Positions 42,388 to 52,246 of a DNA stretch of 64,000 nt are shown here, one piece after another; position 1 is the first letter of the stretch; every line of letters begins with the position of its first letter. Under the pieces are notes generated by a model. The model ran no database searches. It saw nothing but the letters and a program-made list of their open reading frames with translations, and had not been told where the DNA came from. Where the stretch lies: the NCBI RefSeq assembly GCF_004348995.1, contig NZ_SMKQ01000012.1, positions 1 through 64,000 on the forward strand, written 5' to 3'. The stretch comes from Nonomuraea terrae. Lineage in GTDB: Bacteria; Actinomycetota; Actinomycetes; Streptosporangiales; Streptosporangiaceae. The position numbers were made by a program, and so were the translations under genes.

Positions 42388-43473
42388 CTAGAGCGAAGTG
42401 TCTTCGGCTGGGAACGGGCGGACGGTGTCGCGGACGACGATGTGGGTGCCGAGCATCACGTGGTCGGCCACGCCCGACTTGGTGCGCTTGTGTTCGAGCG
42501 CCATGCGTACGGCGGTGCGGCCCAGCTCCTCGTGCGGCACGTGGACGGTGGTGAGGTCGATGTCGGCGGCCGTGGGCAGGTCGTCGAAGCCCACCATGGA
42601 AACGTCGTCGGGGATGCGCAGCCCGTGCTCGCGCAGCGCCTGGCGGGCGCCGGCGGCGATGAGGTCGTTGCCGGCGAAGACGGCGGTGAAGTCGCGCGGC
42701 CCCGCGTCGAGCCGCTCGCGGATCATGCGGTAGCCCTCGTGACGCTCCATCGTGCCGTCCATCTCCAGGCCGGGGTCGTGGGGCACGTGGAAGTCGGCCA
42801 GGGCCTTGCGGTAGCCGGCGATGCGGCTGTCGGGGGTGGTGTAGCCCTCGCGCCGGCCGAGAAAGAGGATGCGCCGGTGGCCGGCCGACAGCAGATGGCT
42901 GGTGATGGCGTGGGCGCCGCCGGTGTTGTCGTACTCGATGACGAGGGCGGGCACGTCGGGGCCCAGCGCGGGGCGCCCGCACAGGACGAGCTGCGAGCCC
43001 GCGAGGGCGAGCGCTCGGGCGTATTCGGCCATGCGCTCGCGGTAGGCGTCGTCGTTGACGACGTTGCCGACGAGGATCACGCATTCGGCCTGTTCCTGCC
43101 GCATGAGTTGGACCGTGGCGAGCTCGCGCTCGGGGTCGCCACCGGTGGTGCCGACGATGCAGAGCTTGCCTTCGAGCGCGGCCTGCGTCTGGACGCCCTG
43201 TGCGACGTGGGCGTAGTGGGGCGAGACGACGGAGTTGACGATGATGGCGACGCTGCGACTGCTCGCGCCGGCCAGGCCGCGGGCGTTGGCGTTGGCCACG
43301 TAGTCGAGCTCGCGGACCGCCCGCATGACCTTGCTACGGGTGGCGGGGGCGCTGGGGTAGGTGCCGGACAGGATCCGCGACACGGTGGCGACGGACACGC
43401 CGGCGTGCGCCGCCACGTCGCGGATCGTGGTCGGCCGCCGCCCTTCGTCGTCGGACACCGCACGCCGAGCCAT
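42388..43473 (-). CDS. LacI-family transcriptional regulator
   Basis: This 361-residue protein starts at an ATG behind GGAGGCGGG. TIRDVAAHAGVSVATVSRIL is the HTH, followed by the hinge (VMRAVRELDYVANANARGLA). The sugar-binding region includes VIIVNSVV-like strands, GHRRILFLGRREGYTTPDSR and FAGNDLIAAGARQALREHGL, then IPDDVSMVGFDDLPTAADID. It is divergent from the lyase gene at 43745. Palindromes of the GTAAAC/GGTTTAC type lie between them, so it probably represses this block until an oligosaccharide appears. Confidence 0.95.
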   Translation of the reverse strand: MARRAVSDDEGRRPTTIRDVAAHAGVSVATVSRILSGTYPSAPATRSKVMRAVRELDYVANANARGLAGASSRSVAIIVNSVVSPHYAHVAQGVQTQAALEGKLCIVGTTGGDPERELATVQLMRQEQAECVILVGNVVNDDAYRERMAEYARALALAGSQLVLCGRPALGPDVPALVIEYDNTGGAHAITSHLLSAGHRRILFLGRREGYTTPDSRIAGYRKALADFHVPHDPGLEMDGTMERHEGYRMIRERLDAGPRDFTAVFAGNDLIAAGARQALREHGLRIPDDVSMVGFDDLPTAADIDLTTVHVPHEELGRTAVRMALEHKRTKSGVADHVMLGTHIVVRDTVRPFPAEDTSL

Positions 43474-43501
43474 CCCGCCTCCACCTGACACTCGACTTCA
43501 C

Positions 43502-43517
43502 TGGTAAACCGCTTACA
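43502..43517. promoter_or_regulatory. LacI operator candidate upstream of its own gene
   Basis: TGGTAAACCGCTTACA contains a near-palindrome (GTAA-ACCGC-TTAC) 29 bp upstream of the LacI start. The central CG and TAA/TTA arms suit the LacI family. Confidence 0.6.
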
Positions 43518-43682
43518 CGCGATGCTGTCGCTGTCTGACGTACCTCTTCGACACTGTACATGTGCTCAAAGCCGATGAGGAGCCACATCGGAATGGTCTG
43601 GGGCAGGACACCTGTGGAAACGCATTCTGCGACTCACTGATCCTCTTGACAGTTCGATCACGTCATGCTGCCATCGGCGTTA

Positions 43683-43698
43683 GGTAAACGGTTAAACA
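43683..43698. promoter_or_regulatory. LacI operator candidate upstream of the lyase
   Basis: GGTAAACGGTTAAACA resembles the site at 43502 and lies 47 bp before the lyase start. Confidence 0.55.
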
Positions 43699-43744
43699 CG
43701 TGGCCGTTCCCACCGCGTTACGCCAACCCCGAGTGGAGCCCCCC

Positions 43745-46465
43745 ATGGCGATGATGTCCCGACGGAACCTGCTCTTGAGCGCGGCGGCGGTCGGCGCCGC
43801 CGGGCAGATCGGCTGGTCCTCGAAACAGGCGCATGCCGAGGTCACCCGACCGGCCCGGGCGAGCGGCCTCCTCCAGGACGGCGTCCAGCTCACGTGGCTG
43901 GAGGGCGGCGCGCCGCGGCAGCTCGCCGGCGGATCCACGTGGGGGGTGGCGTGGCCGAAGGGCACCGTGCCCAAGGAGCAGGCCTTCGCGTTGCGCACCG
44001 CCGCCGGGCAGCAGGTGCCCGTCCAGACGTGGGCCACCGCGTACTGGCCGGACGGGTCGCTCAAGTGGACGGCGCACGCCATCGGCCCGGAGGTCCCCCC
44101 AGCCGAGCAGTACGTGCTCACGGCCGGCGCTCCCGCCGCGCCGGTGACGGCCGTGACGGTCAAGGACGGCCGGAACGAGGTCGAGGTGGACACCGGCGTC
44201 ATCCGGTGCCGGATCCCGAAGAAGGGCGACCAGCTGGTGAGCTCCATCCGGCGCGGCGACACCGAGATCGCCCGCGGCGGCGAGCTGGTCTGCCTGCGCC
44301 AGGACGATCCCGGCGACGACGAGGGCGGCTCGGGGAAGACGGAGAAGTTCACCGGCCGGACGGGCAAGGTGACGGTCGAGCAGTCGGGCCCGGTCCGCGC
44401 GGTGGTCAAGATCGAGGGCGAGCACCGGCACGGCAACCGGTCGTGGCTGCCGTTCACCGTGCGGCTGTACTTCTACGCCGGCGGCGACGGCATCCGCGCG
44501 GTGCACAGCTTCGTGTACGACGGCGACGCGAACGAGGACTTCATCCGCGGCCTGGGCATCCGCTTCGAGGTGCCGATGCGCGACGAGCTGTACAACCGGC
44601 ACGTACGGTTCGCCGGCCGGGGCGACGGCGTGCTGTCCGAGGCGGTGCGCGGCATCACCGGGCTGCGCCGCGACCCTGGTGCGGCGGTCCGCCAGGCGCA
44701 GGTCGCCGGGCAGGCCACCCCGCCGGTGGAGACGTGGGACACCCGGGTCAGCTCCCGGCTGCACCTGATCCCGGCTTTCGGCGACTACTCGCTGCGCCAG
44801 CTCAGCGCGGACGGCTTCCAGATCCGCAAACGCACCAAGGCCGGGCACAGCTGGATCCCCGTCGACGCCGGCGGGCAGGCCTCCGGCCTGGGGTACGTCG
44901 GCAGCCCGAGCGGCGGCTTCGCGTTCGGCATGCGCAATTTCTGGCAGCTGCACCCCACCCAGCTCGACATCCGCGGCGCGGCAGGAGAGAAGGCGGAGGT
45001 GACGGTGTGGCTCTGGTCGCCCGAGGCCGGTCCGATGGACCTGCGCTTCTACCATGACGGCCTCGGCCAGGACACCTACGCCGAGCAGCTCGAAGGGCTG
45101 GAGATCACGTACGAGGACTACGAGCCGGGCTTCGGCACCCCGTACGGCATCGCGCGGACGACGGAGCTGATGTTCTGGGCCTTGGAGGCCACCCCCGCCG
45201 CCGCACGCGTCGCGGAGCTGGCGGCGGCCGTGCGCACGCCGCCGCTGGTCGTCGCCCCGCCCGCGCACCTGCACGCGGCCGGGGTGTTCGGCGACTGGGT
45301 GCCGTTGGACCGCTCCTCCCCTGCCAAGGCGCTGATCGAGGACCGCCTGGACCTGTTGTTCGACTACCACAGCAAGCAGGTCGACCAGCGTTCGTGGTAC
45401 GGCTTCTGGGACTACGGCGACATCATGCACAGCTACGACGAGGACCGGCACGTCTGGCGCTACGACGTCGGCGGCTACGCCTGGGACAACTCCGAGCTGT
45501 CCACCGACCTGTGGCTGTGGTACCACTACCTGCGCACCGGCCGGGCGGAGGCGTTCCGCTTCGCCGAGGCGATGACCCGCCACACGGGCGAGGTCGATGT
45601 CTACCACCTGGGCGAGTGGCGTGACCTGGGGACGCGGCACGGCGTGCAGCACTGGGGCGACAGCGCCAAGCAGGCCCGCATCAGCAACGCCGGCTACCGG
45701 CGCTTCCTCTACTTCCTGACGGCCGACGAGCGGATCGGCGACCTGCTGCACGACCTGGTCGACTCCGACAAGGCGTTCCTCGTGCTCGACCCCCTTCGCA
45801 AGCTGCGCACCGAGCCGTACGAGCCTGACCCGCACGCCCTCCTGGTCGGCACCGGGACGGACTGGAGCGGCCTCGCGCTCGCCTGGCTGACCGAGTGGGA
45901 GCGCGGCGGTGACCCCGTCGCCAAGGAGAAGCTGCTCAACAGCATGCGCACCATCGCGGCGATGCCGAACGGCTTCGTCCGCGGCAGCGGCCTGTACGAC
46001 ATCGACGACGGCACCTTCCGGCCGGACGAGACCGCGGTCAGCGTGGGCTCGCTCAGCGCGGTGTTCGGGCTGGTCGAGGTGTGCAGCGAGCTCATCGGCC
46101 TGACGGGTGACGAGGCGTTCACCCGGGCGTGGCTGCAGTACTGCCGCCTGTACAACGGCACCGCAGAAGAGCAGCGCGCCGAGACGGGGCAGTCGTTCGG
46201 CAGCCAGAACCTGCGTCAGGCCCACTCCAGGCTCACCGCCTACGCCGCCGTCAAGCTCGGGGACGACGACCTGGCCGCGCGGGCGTGGCGGGAGTTCGAC
46301 ACCGGCCACGCCGGCTACCCGAAGAACCACACGTTCGAGTCCGTACGGATCGAGGGCTCGAAGGTGCTCAAGCCGGTGGAGGAGGCGAACCTTTCGACCA
46401 ACGCCTCCGCGCAGTATGGCCTGGCCGCCATCCAGTGCCTCGCCCTCATCGGCGACAAGCGGTAG
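43745..46465 (+). CDS. YetA/PcRGLX-type exo-rhamnogalacturonan lyase, Tat-exported
   Basis: This protein is about 906 residues long, starting at the ATG at 43745. MSRRNLLLSAAAVGAAGQIG is a twin-arginine signal. A beta-rich domain (LTWLEGGAPRQLAGGSTWGV, then PVQTWATAYWPDGSLKWTAH) is followed by a beta-sandwich and a C-terminal alpha/alpha toroid (YGFWDYGDIMHSYDEDRHVW). The order matches the PcRGLX/YetA-like family, which includes rhamnogalacturonan exo-lyases (PL26). It is divergent from LacI and followed by a DUF2264 gene. Extracellular cleavage of pectin rhamnogalacturonan is the best inference. Confidence 0.82.
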   Translation: MAMMSRRNLLLSAAAVGAAGQIGWSSKQAHAEVTRPARASGLLQDGVQLTWLEGGAPRQLAGGSTWGVAWPKGTVPKEQAFALRTAAGQQVPVQTWATAYWPDGSLKWTAHAIGPEVPPAEQYVLTAGAPAAPVTAVTVKDGRNEVEVDTGVIRCRIPKKGDQLVSSIRRGDTEIARGGELVCLRQDDPGDDEGGSGKTEKFTGRTGKVTVEQSGPVRAVVKIEGEHRHGNRSWLPFTVRLYFYAGGDGIRAVHSFVYDGDANEDFIRGLGIRFEVPMRDELYNRHVRFAGRGDGVLSEAVRGITGLRRDPGAAVRQAQVAGQATPPVETWDTRVSSRLHLIPAFGDYSLRQLSADGFQIRKRTKAGHSWIPVDAGGQASGLGYVGSPSGGFAFGMRNFWQLHPTQLDIRGAAGEKAEVTVWLWSPEAGPMDLRFYHDGLGQDTYAEQLEGLEITYEDYEPGFGTPYGIARTTELMFWALEATPAAARVAELAAAVRTPPLVVAPPAHLHAAGVFGDWVPLDRSSPAKALIEDRLDLLFDYHSKQVDQRSWYGFWDYGDIMHSYDEDRHVWRYDVGGYAWDNSELSTDLWLWYHYLRTGRAEAFRFAEAMTRHTGEVDVYHLGEWRDLGTRHGVQHWGDSAKQARISNAGYRRFLYFLTADERIGDLLHDLVDSDKAFLVLDPLRKLRTEPYEPDPHALLVGTGTDWSGLALAWLTEWERGGDPVAKEKLLNSMRTIAAMPNGFVRGSGLYDIDDGTFRPDETAVSVGSLSAVFGLVEVCSELIGLTGDEAFTRAWLQYCRLYNGTAEEQRAETGQSFGSQNLRQAHSRLTAYAAVKLGDDDLAARAWREFDTGHAGYPKNHTFESVRIEGSKVLKPVEEANLSTNASAQYGLAAIQCLALIGDKR

Positions 46466-46552
46466 GAGGAGGGCGGCCCGACTACGTCCACGGCGCGGGC
46501 ATGATCGAGCTGCGCCGGCCGAACACGAGAAGCTGATCCCAGGAGCCCCGCC

Positions 46553-48418
46553 ATGCCACTGCGCCTCCCCCCACCCGACGAACGACTGTCCGGCCACACC
46601 GGCTGGACCCGGACGCACTGGGAGGCCATGGCGGATCACCTGCTGGACTCCGTGCTGCCGTACGCCACCGACGGCTTCGCCCAGTTCCGCCTGCCGGGCA
46701 GGGCGAGCCGGTCGGGGCCGGTGAGCGACGGGCTGGAGGGTTTCGCCCGCACGTTCCTGCTGGCCGCCTTCCGCATCGCCGGCGCGGGCGGCGACGTGCC
46801 GGCTGCGCTGCTGGAGCGCTACGCCGCCGGCCTGGCCGCCGGGAGCGACCCCGCGCACCCGTACGCCTGGCCGGCGCTGACCGACATGTCGCAGCAGCTC
46901 GTCGAGGCGGCCTCGGTGGCGCTGGCGCTGCACGAGACCCGCCCCTGGCTGTTCGACCGGCTGCCCTCGGCAGAGCGGGAGCGGGTGGTGGCGTGGCTGG
47001 CCGGGTTCGTCGGCCGGCGCACGCCGGACAACAACTGGGTGCTGTTCCGGGTGATCGTCGAGCAGTTCCTGGCGGAGGTGGGCGGGCCGTACGAACCGGG
47101 CGAGATCACCGGCGGGCTGGAGCGGATCGAGGACTGGTACGCCGGCGACGGCTGGTACTCCGACGGCAAGGGCAAGAACTTCGACTACTACGGCGGGTGG
47201 GCGCTGCATCTGTACCCGTCGCTGTGGGCGCGGATGGCCGGCGACACCGCCCGCCAGGAGGTGTACGCGACGCGGCTGCGCCGCTTCCTGGAGCAGTACC
47301 AGCACTTCTTCGCCGCCGACGGCGGGCCGGTGCACCAGGGGCGCTCGCTCACCTACCGGTTCGCCACGGTGGCGCCGCTGTGGCTGGGGGTGCTGACCGG
47401 TGCCTCTCCCCTGCCGCCCGGCCGGACCCGGCGCATCGCCGGCGGTGTGTTGCGTCACTTCGCCGAGCGCGGGGTGCCGGACGAGCGCGGCCTGCTCACC
47501 CTCGGCTGGTACGGCCCGTTCCGGCCCATCGCGCAGGACTACTCGGGCCCGGCGTCGCCGTACTGGGCGAGCAAGGCGTTCCTGGGCCTGCTCCTGCCTG
47601 CCGACCACCCCGTCTGGACGGACCCGGAGGAGGCGGCGCCGGTCGAGCTGGCCGACCAGGCGCTCACCATGCCGGCGCCCGGCTGGCTGCTGCACGCCAC
47701 CCGCGCCGACGGCGTCGTACGGCTCGTCAACCACGGCAGCGACCGCGACCGCGTCCAGGACCCGAACGGGCCGCCCGATCCTCACTACCTCAAGCTCGCC
47801 TACACCAGCCACACCGGGCCCGAGCTCGGGGATAAGGCACAGGGTGTGGACAACCACCTGGCCGTCATCGCCCCCGACGGGACGGCCTCGCTCAGGCGGC
47901 GCATCGAGCCTCTGGCGGTGTCCGACCGGTTCGCCGCTTCGGCCTACCGGGACGGCCCCGTCAGGGTGGTCACCGCCTCGGTGGTCGACGGCGCCGCGGA
48001 GATCAGGATCCATCAGGTCACGGCCCCCGCCGGGCACCGGGTGCGCGACGGCGGACACGCCCTGGCCGCCGACGTCCCACTCGGCCTGCGGCAAGGCGAC
48101 GGCGTCGCGCTGGCCCTGCGTCCGGACGGGCTGAGCAGCGCCGTTCGCGCCTTGCACGGCTACACCGGCTCGGGGCTGATGACGGCGCAGGGGGCCAACG
48201 CCTTCGGCGCGCACTCGGCCACGCCGTACGTCATCGCCGGCGCGCACCCCGGCGGCACCGCGATCTACGTCAGCCTGGTACGGCTCGCGCGGACGGCGCA
48301 GGAGCCGCCCTCGCCGGGCGTGCGGGTCGAGGGTGACGTGGTCGTCCTGGCCCTGCCCGGCGGAGAGACGGTGACGGTCCGCCTGGGCGACGTCCCCGGG
48401 TGCGAACGCCGTCGATGA
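46553..48418 (+). CDS. DUF2264-domain glycan enzyme
   Basis: This is a 621-residue protein without a signal peptide. THWEAMADHLLDSVLPYATD, AFRIAGAGG and LTDMSQQLVEAASVALALHE, then TPDNNWVLFRVIVEQFLAEV and GWYSDGKGKNFDYYGGWALH, are the DUF2264 alpha/alpha-barrel signature. A beta-rich C-terminal half follows. Related proteins are glycoside hydrolases acting on uronate-containing glycans, I believe. It would act in the cytoplasm on imported oligosaccharides. It sits 87 bp after the lyase gene. Confidence 0.82.
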   Translation: MPLRLPPPDERLSGHTGWTRTHWEAMADHLLDSVLPYATDGFAQFRLPGRASRSGPVSDGLEGFARTFLLAAFRIAGAGGDVPAALLERYAAGLAAGSDPAHPYAWPALTDMSQQLVEAASVALALHETRPWLFDRLPSAERERVVAWLAGFVGRRTPDNNWVLFRVIVEQFLAEVGGPYEPGEITGGLERIEDWYAGDGWYSDGKGKNFDYYGGWALHLYPSLWARMAGDTARQEVYATRLRRFLEQYQHFFAADGGPVHQGRSLTYRFATVAPLWLGVLTGASPLPPGRTRRIAGGVLRHFAERGVPDERGLLTLGWYGPFRPIAQDYSGPASPYWASKAFLGLLLPADHPVWTDPEEAAPVELADQALTMPAPGWLLHATRADGVVRLVNHGSDRDRVQDPNGPPDPHYLKLAYTSHTGPELGDKAQGVDNHLAVIAPDGTASLRRRIEPLAVSDRFAASAYRDGPVRVVTASVVDGAAEIRIHQVTAPAGHRVRDGGHALAADVPLGLRQGDGVALALRPDGLSSAVRALHGYTGSGLMTAQGANAFGAHSATPYVIAGAHPGGTAIYVSLVRLARTAQEPPSPGVRVEGDVVVLALPGGETVTVRLGDVPGCERRR

Positions 48419-48422
48419 CCGG

Positions 48423-48452
48423 GGCTTCGGCGGCGGGCAGGCCACCGAAGCC
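48423..48452. terminator. bidirectional terminator-like hairpin
   Basis: GGCTTCGG and CCGAAGCC pair as a perfect 8-bp stem with a 14-base loop. It lies in the 42-bp gap between the convergent DUF2264 and ABC lipoprotein genes. No long T-tract is present. Confidence 0.55.
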
Positions 48453-48460
48453 GTCAGGGG

Positions 48461-50110
48461 TCACTGGGCCGCCGCGTGCTCCTTTGCCAGTTCCTCGGCC
48501 ATCCGGTCGCCACCCGTCTGCCGCCACTGGGTGACGACATCCTTCCACGCCGACAGCGGCTTGCGGCCGAAGGCGATCGCCGCGATGCCGTCGCCGATGA
48601 TCTGGTCGAGCTGGGCTCCCTTGCTCACCTGGGTGGCCGAGCGCAGCCCCTGGCCTGGGTTGGCGACACTCTTGGGCAGGCTCGCCTTCTGCCAGTCGTA
48701 GACGGCCTGCGCCGTGTCGGGGTAGCCGGGCAGGTAGAGGACCGACGGCGCGGCGCCGAGGTACTTCACGGGCAGGGAGGAGTTGTTCTCGGTGTCGAAC
48801 AGGTCGGTGGGCTTGATGCCCCTGTCGTCCTTGGTGAAGTGCACGCCCTCGACGCCGTAGTTGGCCAGCTCGTACTCCTTCGTGCCGAAGGGCGCGCTGA
48901 GGTAGTTGCAGATGCGCAGCAGCAGCTTGATCCGCTCGGGGGCGGCCTTCTTGAAGGTCACGTAGCCGAACAGGCCGGCGCTCCGCCAAGGCGTGGCCTG
49001 CGGGCCGTAGGGGCGGCCCAGGTCGAGCTCGAACCTGCCGTCGATCTTGGAGAGTGTGGCTGGCGCCACCGAGCCGAAGCCGTCCTGGATCGAGGCGACC
49101 GTGCCGTTGTGGAAGTGGCTCTGCATGTCGGTGGAGCTGACCGTGAGGCTGTCGGGATAGACCGTCTTGGCCTCGACCAGCTTGCGCATGGTGTCGACGG
49201 CCTGCTCGAACTGCGGCGTGCTGATGGTGTGGACGAACTGACCGCCCGTGGCCGTCCAGGTGTTCGGCGCGCCCAGCGAGCCCGCGTGGTAGGTGATGGA
49301 GCCCAGGCCGCCGAAGAGGGTCTTGTACCAGCCGAGCCCCCACTTGCGGTCGCCGGTGAGCTCCCGCATCGCCTCCAGGTACTGCTCGGTCGTCCAGTCC
49401 TTCGGGATGCCGGCCTCGTCCATGGCGGTGCGGTTGACGAACAGGCTGTTGGCCGGGGTCGGCCGCTCCAGCGGGACGCCGTAGAGCTTGCCGTTGATCC
49501 GGCCCATGCCCTTCCAGGCGTAGGTCGGGATGTTGGCGAGGTTCGGGTACTCCTTGACGGCGTCGCCCCCGACGAACTCCGACAGGTCGGCGCACTGCGC
49601 CTGAATGAACTCCAGGGAGTGCGGCAGCGCGAGGTTCGTGAACATGATGATGTCCGGCAGGTCGCTGCCCGAGGCCATCAGCGTGGTCATCTTCTGGCCG
49701 TACTCGGGGTCCGGCACGACGGTCACCTGGAGGTCGACGTTCAGCGCCTTGTTGATCTCCTGCCAGAAGCGGTTCTGCGCGACCGGCGCGGGCGGCGGCC
49801 CGAACGTCACCACCAGCGCGGTCACCTTGGAGCCGTCGCCCACGGTGTCGTTCACCGACTGCGTCAGCGTCTCGGGATACTTCAAGTAGAGCGGCTGCAC
49901 GCCGGTCTCGTCGCCTGGGGCGTCCGGCTTGGGCCCGGCGAAGGGCACGTACGCGGGCCACGGGACGAGCTGCTTGCCCGCGTTCGAGACGCTGCCGGTG
50001 GCTCCGCCGCTTCCGCCCCCGCAGGCGGTGATCAGCGGCGCGGCGGCCACGCCGAGCGCGCTCATGCCCGCCATCCTGAGCAGGCCGCGGCGGTTGATGC
50101 TGTTGTCCAT
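48461..50110 (-). CDS. ABC sugar-importer lipoprotein, LplA-like
   Basis: This 549-residue solute-binding protein begins INRRGLLRMAGMSALGVAAA, a twin-arginine-like leader, and ends its signal at the lipobox LITAC. MTTLMASGSDLPDIIMFTNL, WKGMGRINGKLYGVPLERPT and PKDWTTEQYLEAMRELTGDR fit the large cluster-1 (LplA/YtcQ-type) oligosaccharide binders. It heads downstream of two permease genes of the same operon. Together they resemble Bacillus LplABC, which is encoded beside yetA. A cytosolic MsiK-like ATPase must energise it, since no ATPase gene is present. Confidence 0.93.
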   Translation of the reverse strand: MDNSINRRGLLRMAGMSALGVAAAPLITACGGGSGGATGSVSNAGKQLVPWPAYVPFAGPKPDAPGDETGVQPLYLKYPETLTQSVNDTVGDGSKVTALVVTFGPPPAPVAQNRFWQEINKALNVDLQVTVVPDPEYGQKMTTLMASGSDLPDIIMFTNLALPHSLEFIQAQCADLSEFVGGDAVKEYPNLANIPTYAWKGMGRINGKLYGVPLERPTPANSLFVNRTAMDEAGIPKDWTTEQYLEAMRELTGDRKWGLGWYKTLFGGLGSITYHAGSLGAPNTWTATGGQFVHTISTPQFEQAVDTMRKLVEAKTVYPDSLTVSSTDMQSHFHNGTVASIQDGFGSVAPATLSKIDGRFELDLGRPYGPQATPWRSAGLFGYVTFKKAAPERIKLLLRICNYLSAPFGTKEYELANYGVEGVHFTKDDRGIKPTDLFDTENNSSLPVKYLGAAPSVLYLPGYPDTAQAVYDWQKASLPKSVANPGQGLRSATQVSKGAQLDQIIGDGIAAIAFGRKPLSAWKDVVTQWRQTGGDRMAEELAKEHAAAQ

Positions 50111-50141
50111 GGCAATTCCTCGCTGGGGGGTCGGTGAGGTG

Positions 50142-51026
50142 TCACGCCTTGAGTGCGCCGGTGAGCACGCCCTTGGCGAAGTAGCGCTGCAGGAACGGGT
50201 ACACGCACACGATGGGCAGGGTCGCCAGCATGACGACGGCCATCTGCACGGACTGTGGAGAGGCCGTGGCCAGCTCCCCGGAGGTCTCCGCGAGCGAGGC
50301 GCCGCCGGTGACGTACTGGCGCAGGACGGTGCCGATCGGCCATTTGGTCTGGTCGTTGAAGTAGATGATCGCTTCGAAGAAGCGGTTCCAGTACGCGACC
50401 GCGTAGAACAGGCCGATCACCGCGATGACCGCCTTGGACAGCGGCAGCACGACCTTGCGCAGGATAGCCAGCTCGCCGGCGCCGTCCATGCGGGCGGCGT
50501 CGAGCAGCTCCTGCGGGATCGACTGGAAGAAGCCCCGCATCACGACCAGGTTGAACACGTTGACCAGGAACGGCAGGATCAGCGCGGCGTACTGGTCGAC
50601 CAGGCCGGCGCTCTGCACGACCAGGAACAGCGGCACCATCCCCGGCGGGAACAGGAAGGTGAACAGCACCAGCAGCAGCATCGGCTTGCCGCCGTAGACC
50701 TGCGGCCGGCTCAGCGTGTACGCCAGGCCGATCGTGCACGTCAGGCTCAGCGCCGTGCCCACCAGGGTGATGCCGGCACTGACCAGCAGCGCGCGGGTGA
50801 TGATCCCGCCCTGGAGGATCTCGGCGTACGCGCCGAAGGAGAACTCCTCCGGCCAGATCACCCAGCCACCGTTCTCGATGACGTTCTGCGGGCTGGCCAG
50901 GCTGGTCGCCAGGACCGTCCACAGCGGGAAGATGACCAGCGCCACCACCACGGTCAGCGCCACCGCCTTGGCGGCGCGCACGGCGGGGCCGGGACGGCCC
51001 ATCCAGGCCGGTGCACTCGCGCTCAT
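50142..51026 (-). CDS. ABC sugar permease, LplC-like
   Basis: This is a 294-residue membrane protein with six hydrophobic segments. VVALVIFPLWTVLATSLASP opens it. The cytoplasmic EAA loop reads IPQELLDAARMDGAGELAIL, characteristic of MalG-type permeases. PIVCVYPFLQRYFAKGVLTG closes it. It overlaps the preceding permease by four bases and precedes the lipoprotein gene by 31 bp. Confidence 0.94.
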   Translation of the reverse strand: MSASAPAWMGRPGPAVRAAKAVALTVVVALVIFPLWTVLATSLASPQNVIENGGWVIWPEEFSFGAYAEILQGGIITRALLVSAGITLVGTALSLTCTIGLAYTLSRPQVYGGKPMLLLVLFTFLFPPGMVPLFLVVQSAGLVDQYAALILPFLVNVFNLVVMRGFFQSIPQELLDAARMDGAGELAILRKVVLPLSKAVIAVIGLFYAVAYWNRFFEAIIYFNDQTKWPIGTVLRQYVTGGASLAETSGELATASPQSVQMAVVMLATLPIVCVYPFLQRYFAKGVLTGALKA

Positions 51027-52012
51027 GCCTTGTAAACCCCCTGCTCGCCCAGCCGATGCGCGACCTTGTTGGCGGTGTAGATGAGCACCACGCCGATCAC
51101 GCCCTTGAACAGCCCGACCGCGGCCGCGTAACCGAAGTCGCCGCCCGCGAAGCCGGTGAAGTAGACGAACGTCTCCAGCACCTCGCCGGTTTCGGGGCCC
51201 ACCGACTGGCGCTGCAGGAAGAACTGCTCGAACCCGATCGACAGGAACTCACCCAGCCGTAGCACCAGCAGCAGCACGATGACCGGCCTGATCGCCGGCA
51301 GCGTCACGTGCCACAGCCGGCGACCCCAGCCGGCGCCGTCCAGCGCCGCCGCCTCGTACTGCTGCTCGTCCACCTGTGACAGCGCGGCCAGGAAGATGAT
51401 CGTGGCCCAGCCGCATTCCTTCCAGATGAGCTGCGCGACCACCAGCGGGCCGTAGGCGTCGGGGTTGCCGATGATCGAGATCTGGCCCGCGCCCAGGTCG
51501 GACAGCCAGCCGTTCACCACGCCCGCGCCGCCCAGCATCTGCTGGAAGAGCGCGATGACGATCACCCAGGACAGGAAGTGCGGCAGGTAGACCACGCTCT
51601 GCACGAACCGCCTGAGGGTGTCGCCCACGATGCTGTGCAGCAGCAGCGCCAGGGCCAGCGGGGCGGGGAAGAAGAACACCAGCTGCAGGGCGGCGATGAT
51701 CAGCGTGTTCTTGACCGCGTTCCAGAACGCGGGGTCGCCGAACATGCGCTCGAAGTGCGACAGGCCGACCCACTCGCTGCCCGAGACCCCGAGGAACGGG
51801 ATGTAGTCCTGGAAGGCCAGGACGTTTCCGGACAGGGCACCGTAGTGGAAGACGAGGAAGTACAGCAGACCGGGGACCGCGAGAAGCAGCAGGACGCGGT
51901 CGGCCCTGATGCGCTGTAAGCGGCCGGTGCGGGGGCCGCCGCCGGCGGGCGGATCCTGGGTCTTCTCGGTCGGAGGGCTGGTGCCACCAGCGCCGCGGCG
52001 GACCCGCGTCAT
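51023..52012 (-). CDS. ABC sugar permease, LplB-like
   Basis: This protein is about 329 residues long; GTG at 52018 is an alternative start. VLLLLAVPGLLYFLVFHYGA is the first helix. The EAA loop reads VDEQQYEAAALDGAGWGRRL, typical of the MalF type. It is first gene of the three-gene importer operon (LplB, LplC, LplA order here). A candidate operator lies 57 bp upstream. Confidence 0.94.
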   Translation of the reverse strand: MTRVRRGAGGTSPPTEKTQDPPAGGGPRTGRLQRIRADRVLLLLAVPGLLYFLVFHYGALSGNVLAFQDYIPFLGVSGSEWVGLSHFERMFGDPAFWNAVKNTLIIAALQLVFFFPAPLALALLLHSIVGDTLRRFVQSVVYLPHFLSWVIVIALFQQMLGGAGVVNGWLSDLGAGQISIIGNPDAYGPLVVAQLIWKECGWATIIFLAALSQVDEQQYEAAALDGAGWGRRLWHVTLPAIRPVIVLLLVLRLGEFLSIGFEQFFLQRQSVGPETGEVLETFVYFTGFAGGDFGYAAAVGLFKGVIGVVLIYTANKVAHRLGEQGVYKA

Positions 52013-52068
52013 GCTCACGTCCAAGGCCTCTCTTGCGGTGCCAAGCCCGAAACAGAATGTTCATCAAC

Positions 52069-52083
52069 ATAAAACGGTTACAT
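52069..52083. promoter_or_regulatory. LacI operator candidate upstream of the importer
   Basis: ATAAAACGGTTACAT shares the AACGGTTA core of the site at 43683. It lies 57 bp upstream of the permease gene on the minus strand. Confidence 0.48.
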
Positions 52084-52195
52084 GCCTCCGTCAATAGCAT
52101 GGCCGGGGGCGCGGATTCCGGATAAGGCGTCAGTTCAGCGGTAACGTCACAACGATGGTCTCGCATGCGGCCGCCTCCTGTGGTGAAGTAGCCTC

Positions 52196-52210
52196 AACGG
52201 TGGAACCGTT
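52196..52210. promoter_or_regulatory. inverted repeat upstream of the hydroxyacid dehydrogenase
   Basis: AACGGT-GGA-ACCGTT is a perfect 6-bp inverted repeat, 37 bp before the GTG start at 52247. It may be a LacI-type operator variant. Confidence 0.48.
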
Positions 52211-52246
52211 TTCATCGCGCCCTCTCGACGGATAGGAGCACACTCC

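Noticed and set aside
43718-48445. Minus-strand open frame of 1,575 codons
   Set aside because: It runs antisense to the lyase and DUF2264 genes, has a low-complexity Arg/Ala/Val/Gly composition and no family features. It is a GC-codon-bias shadow.
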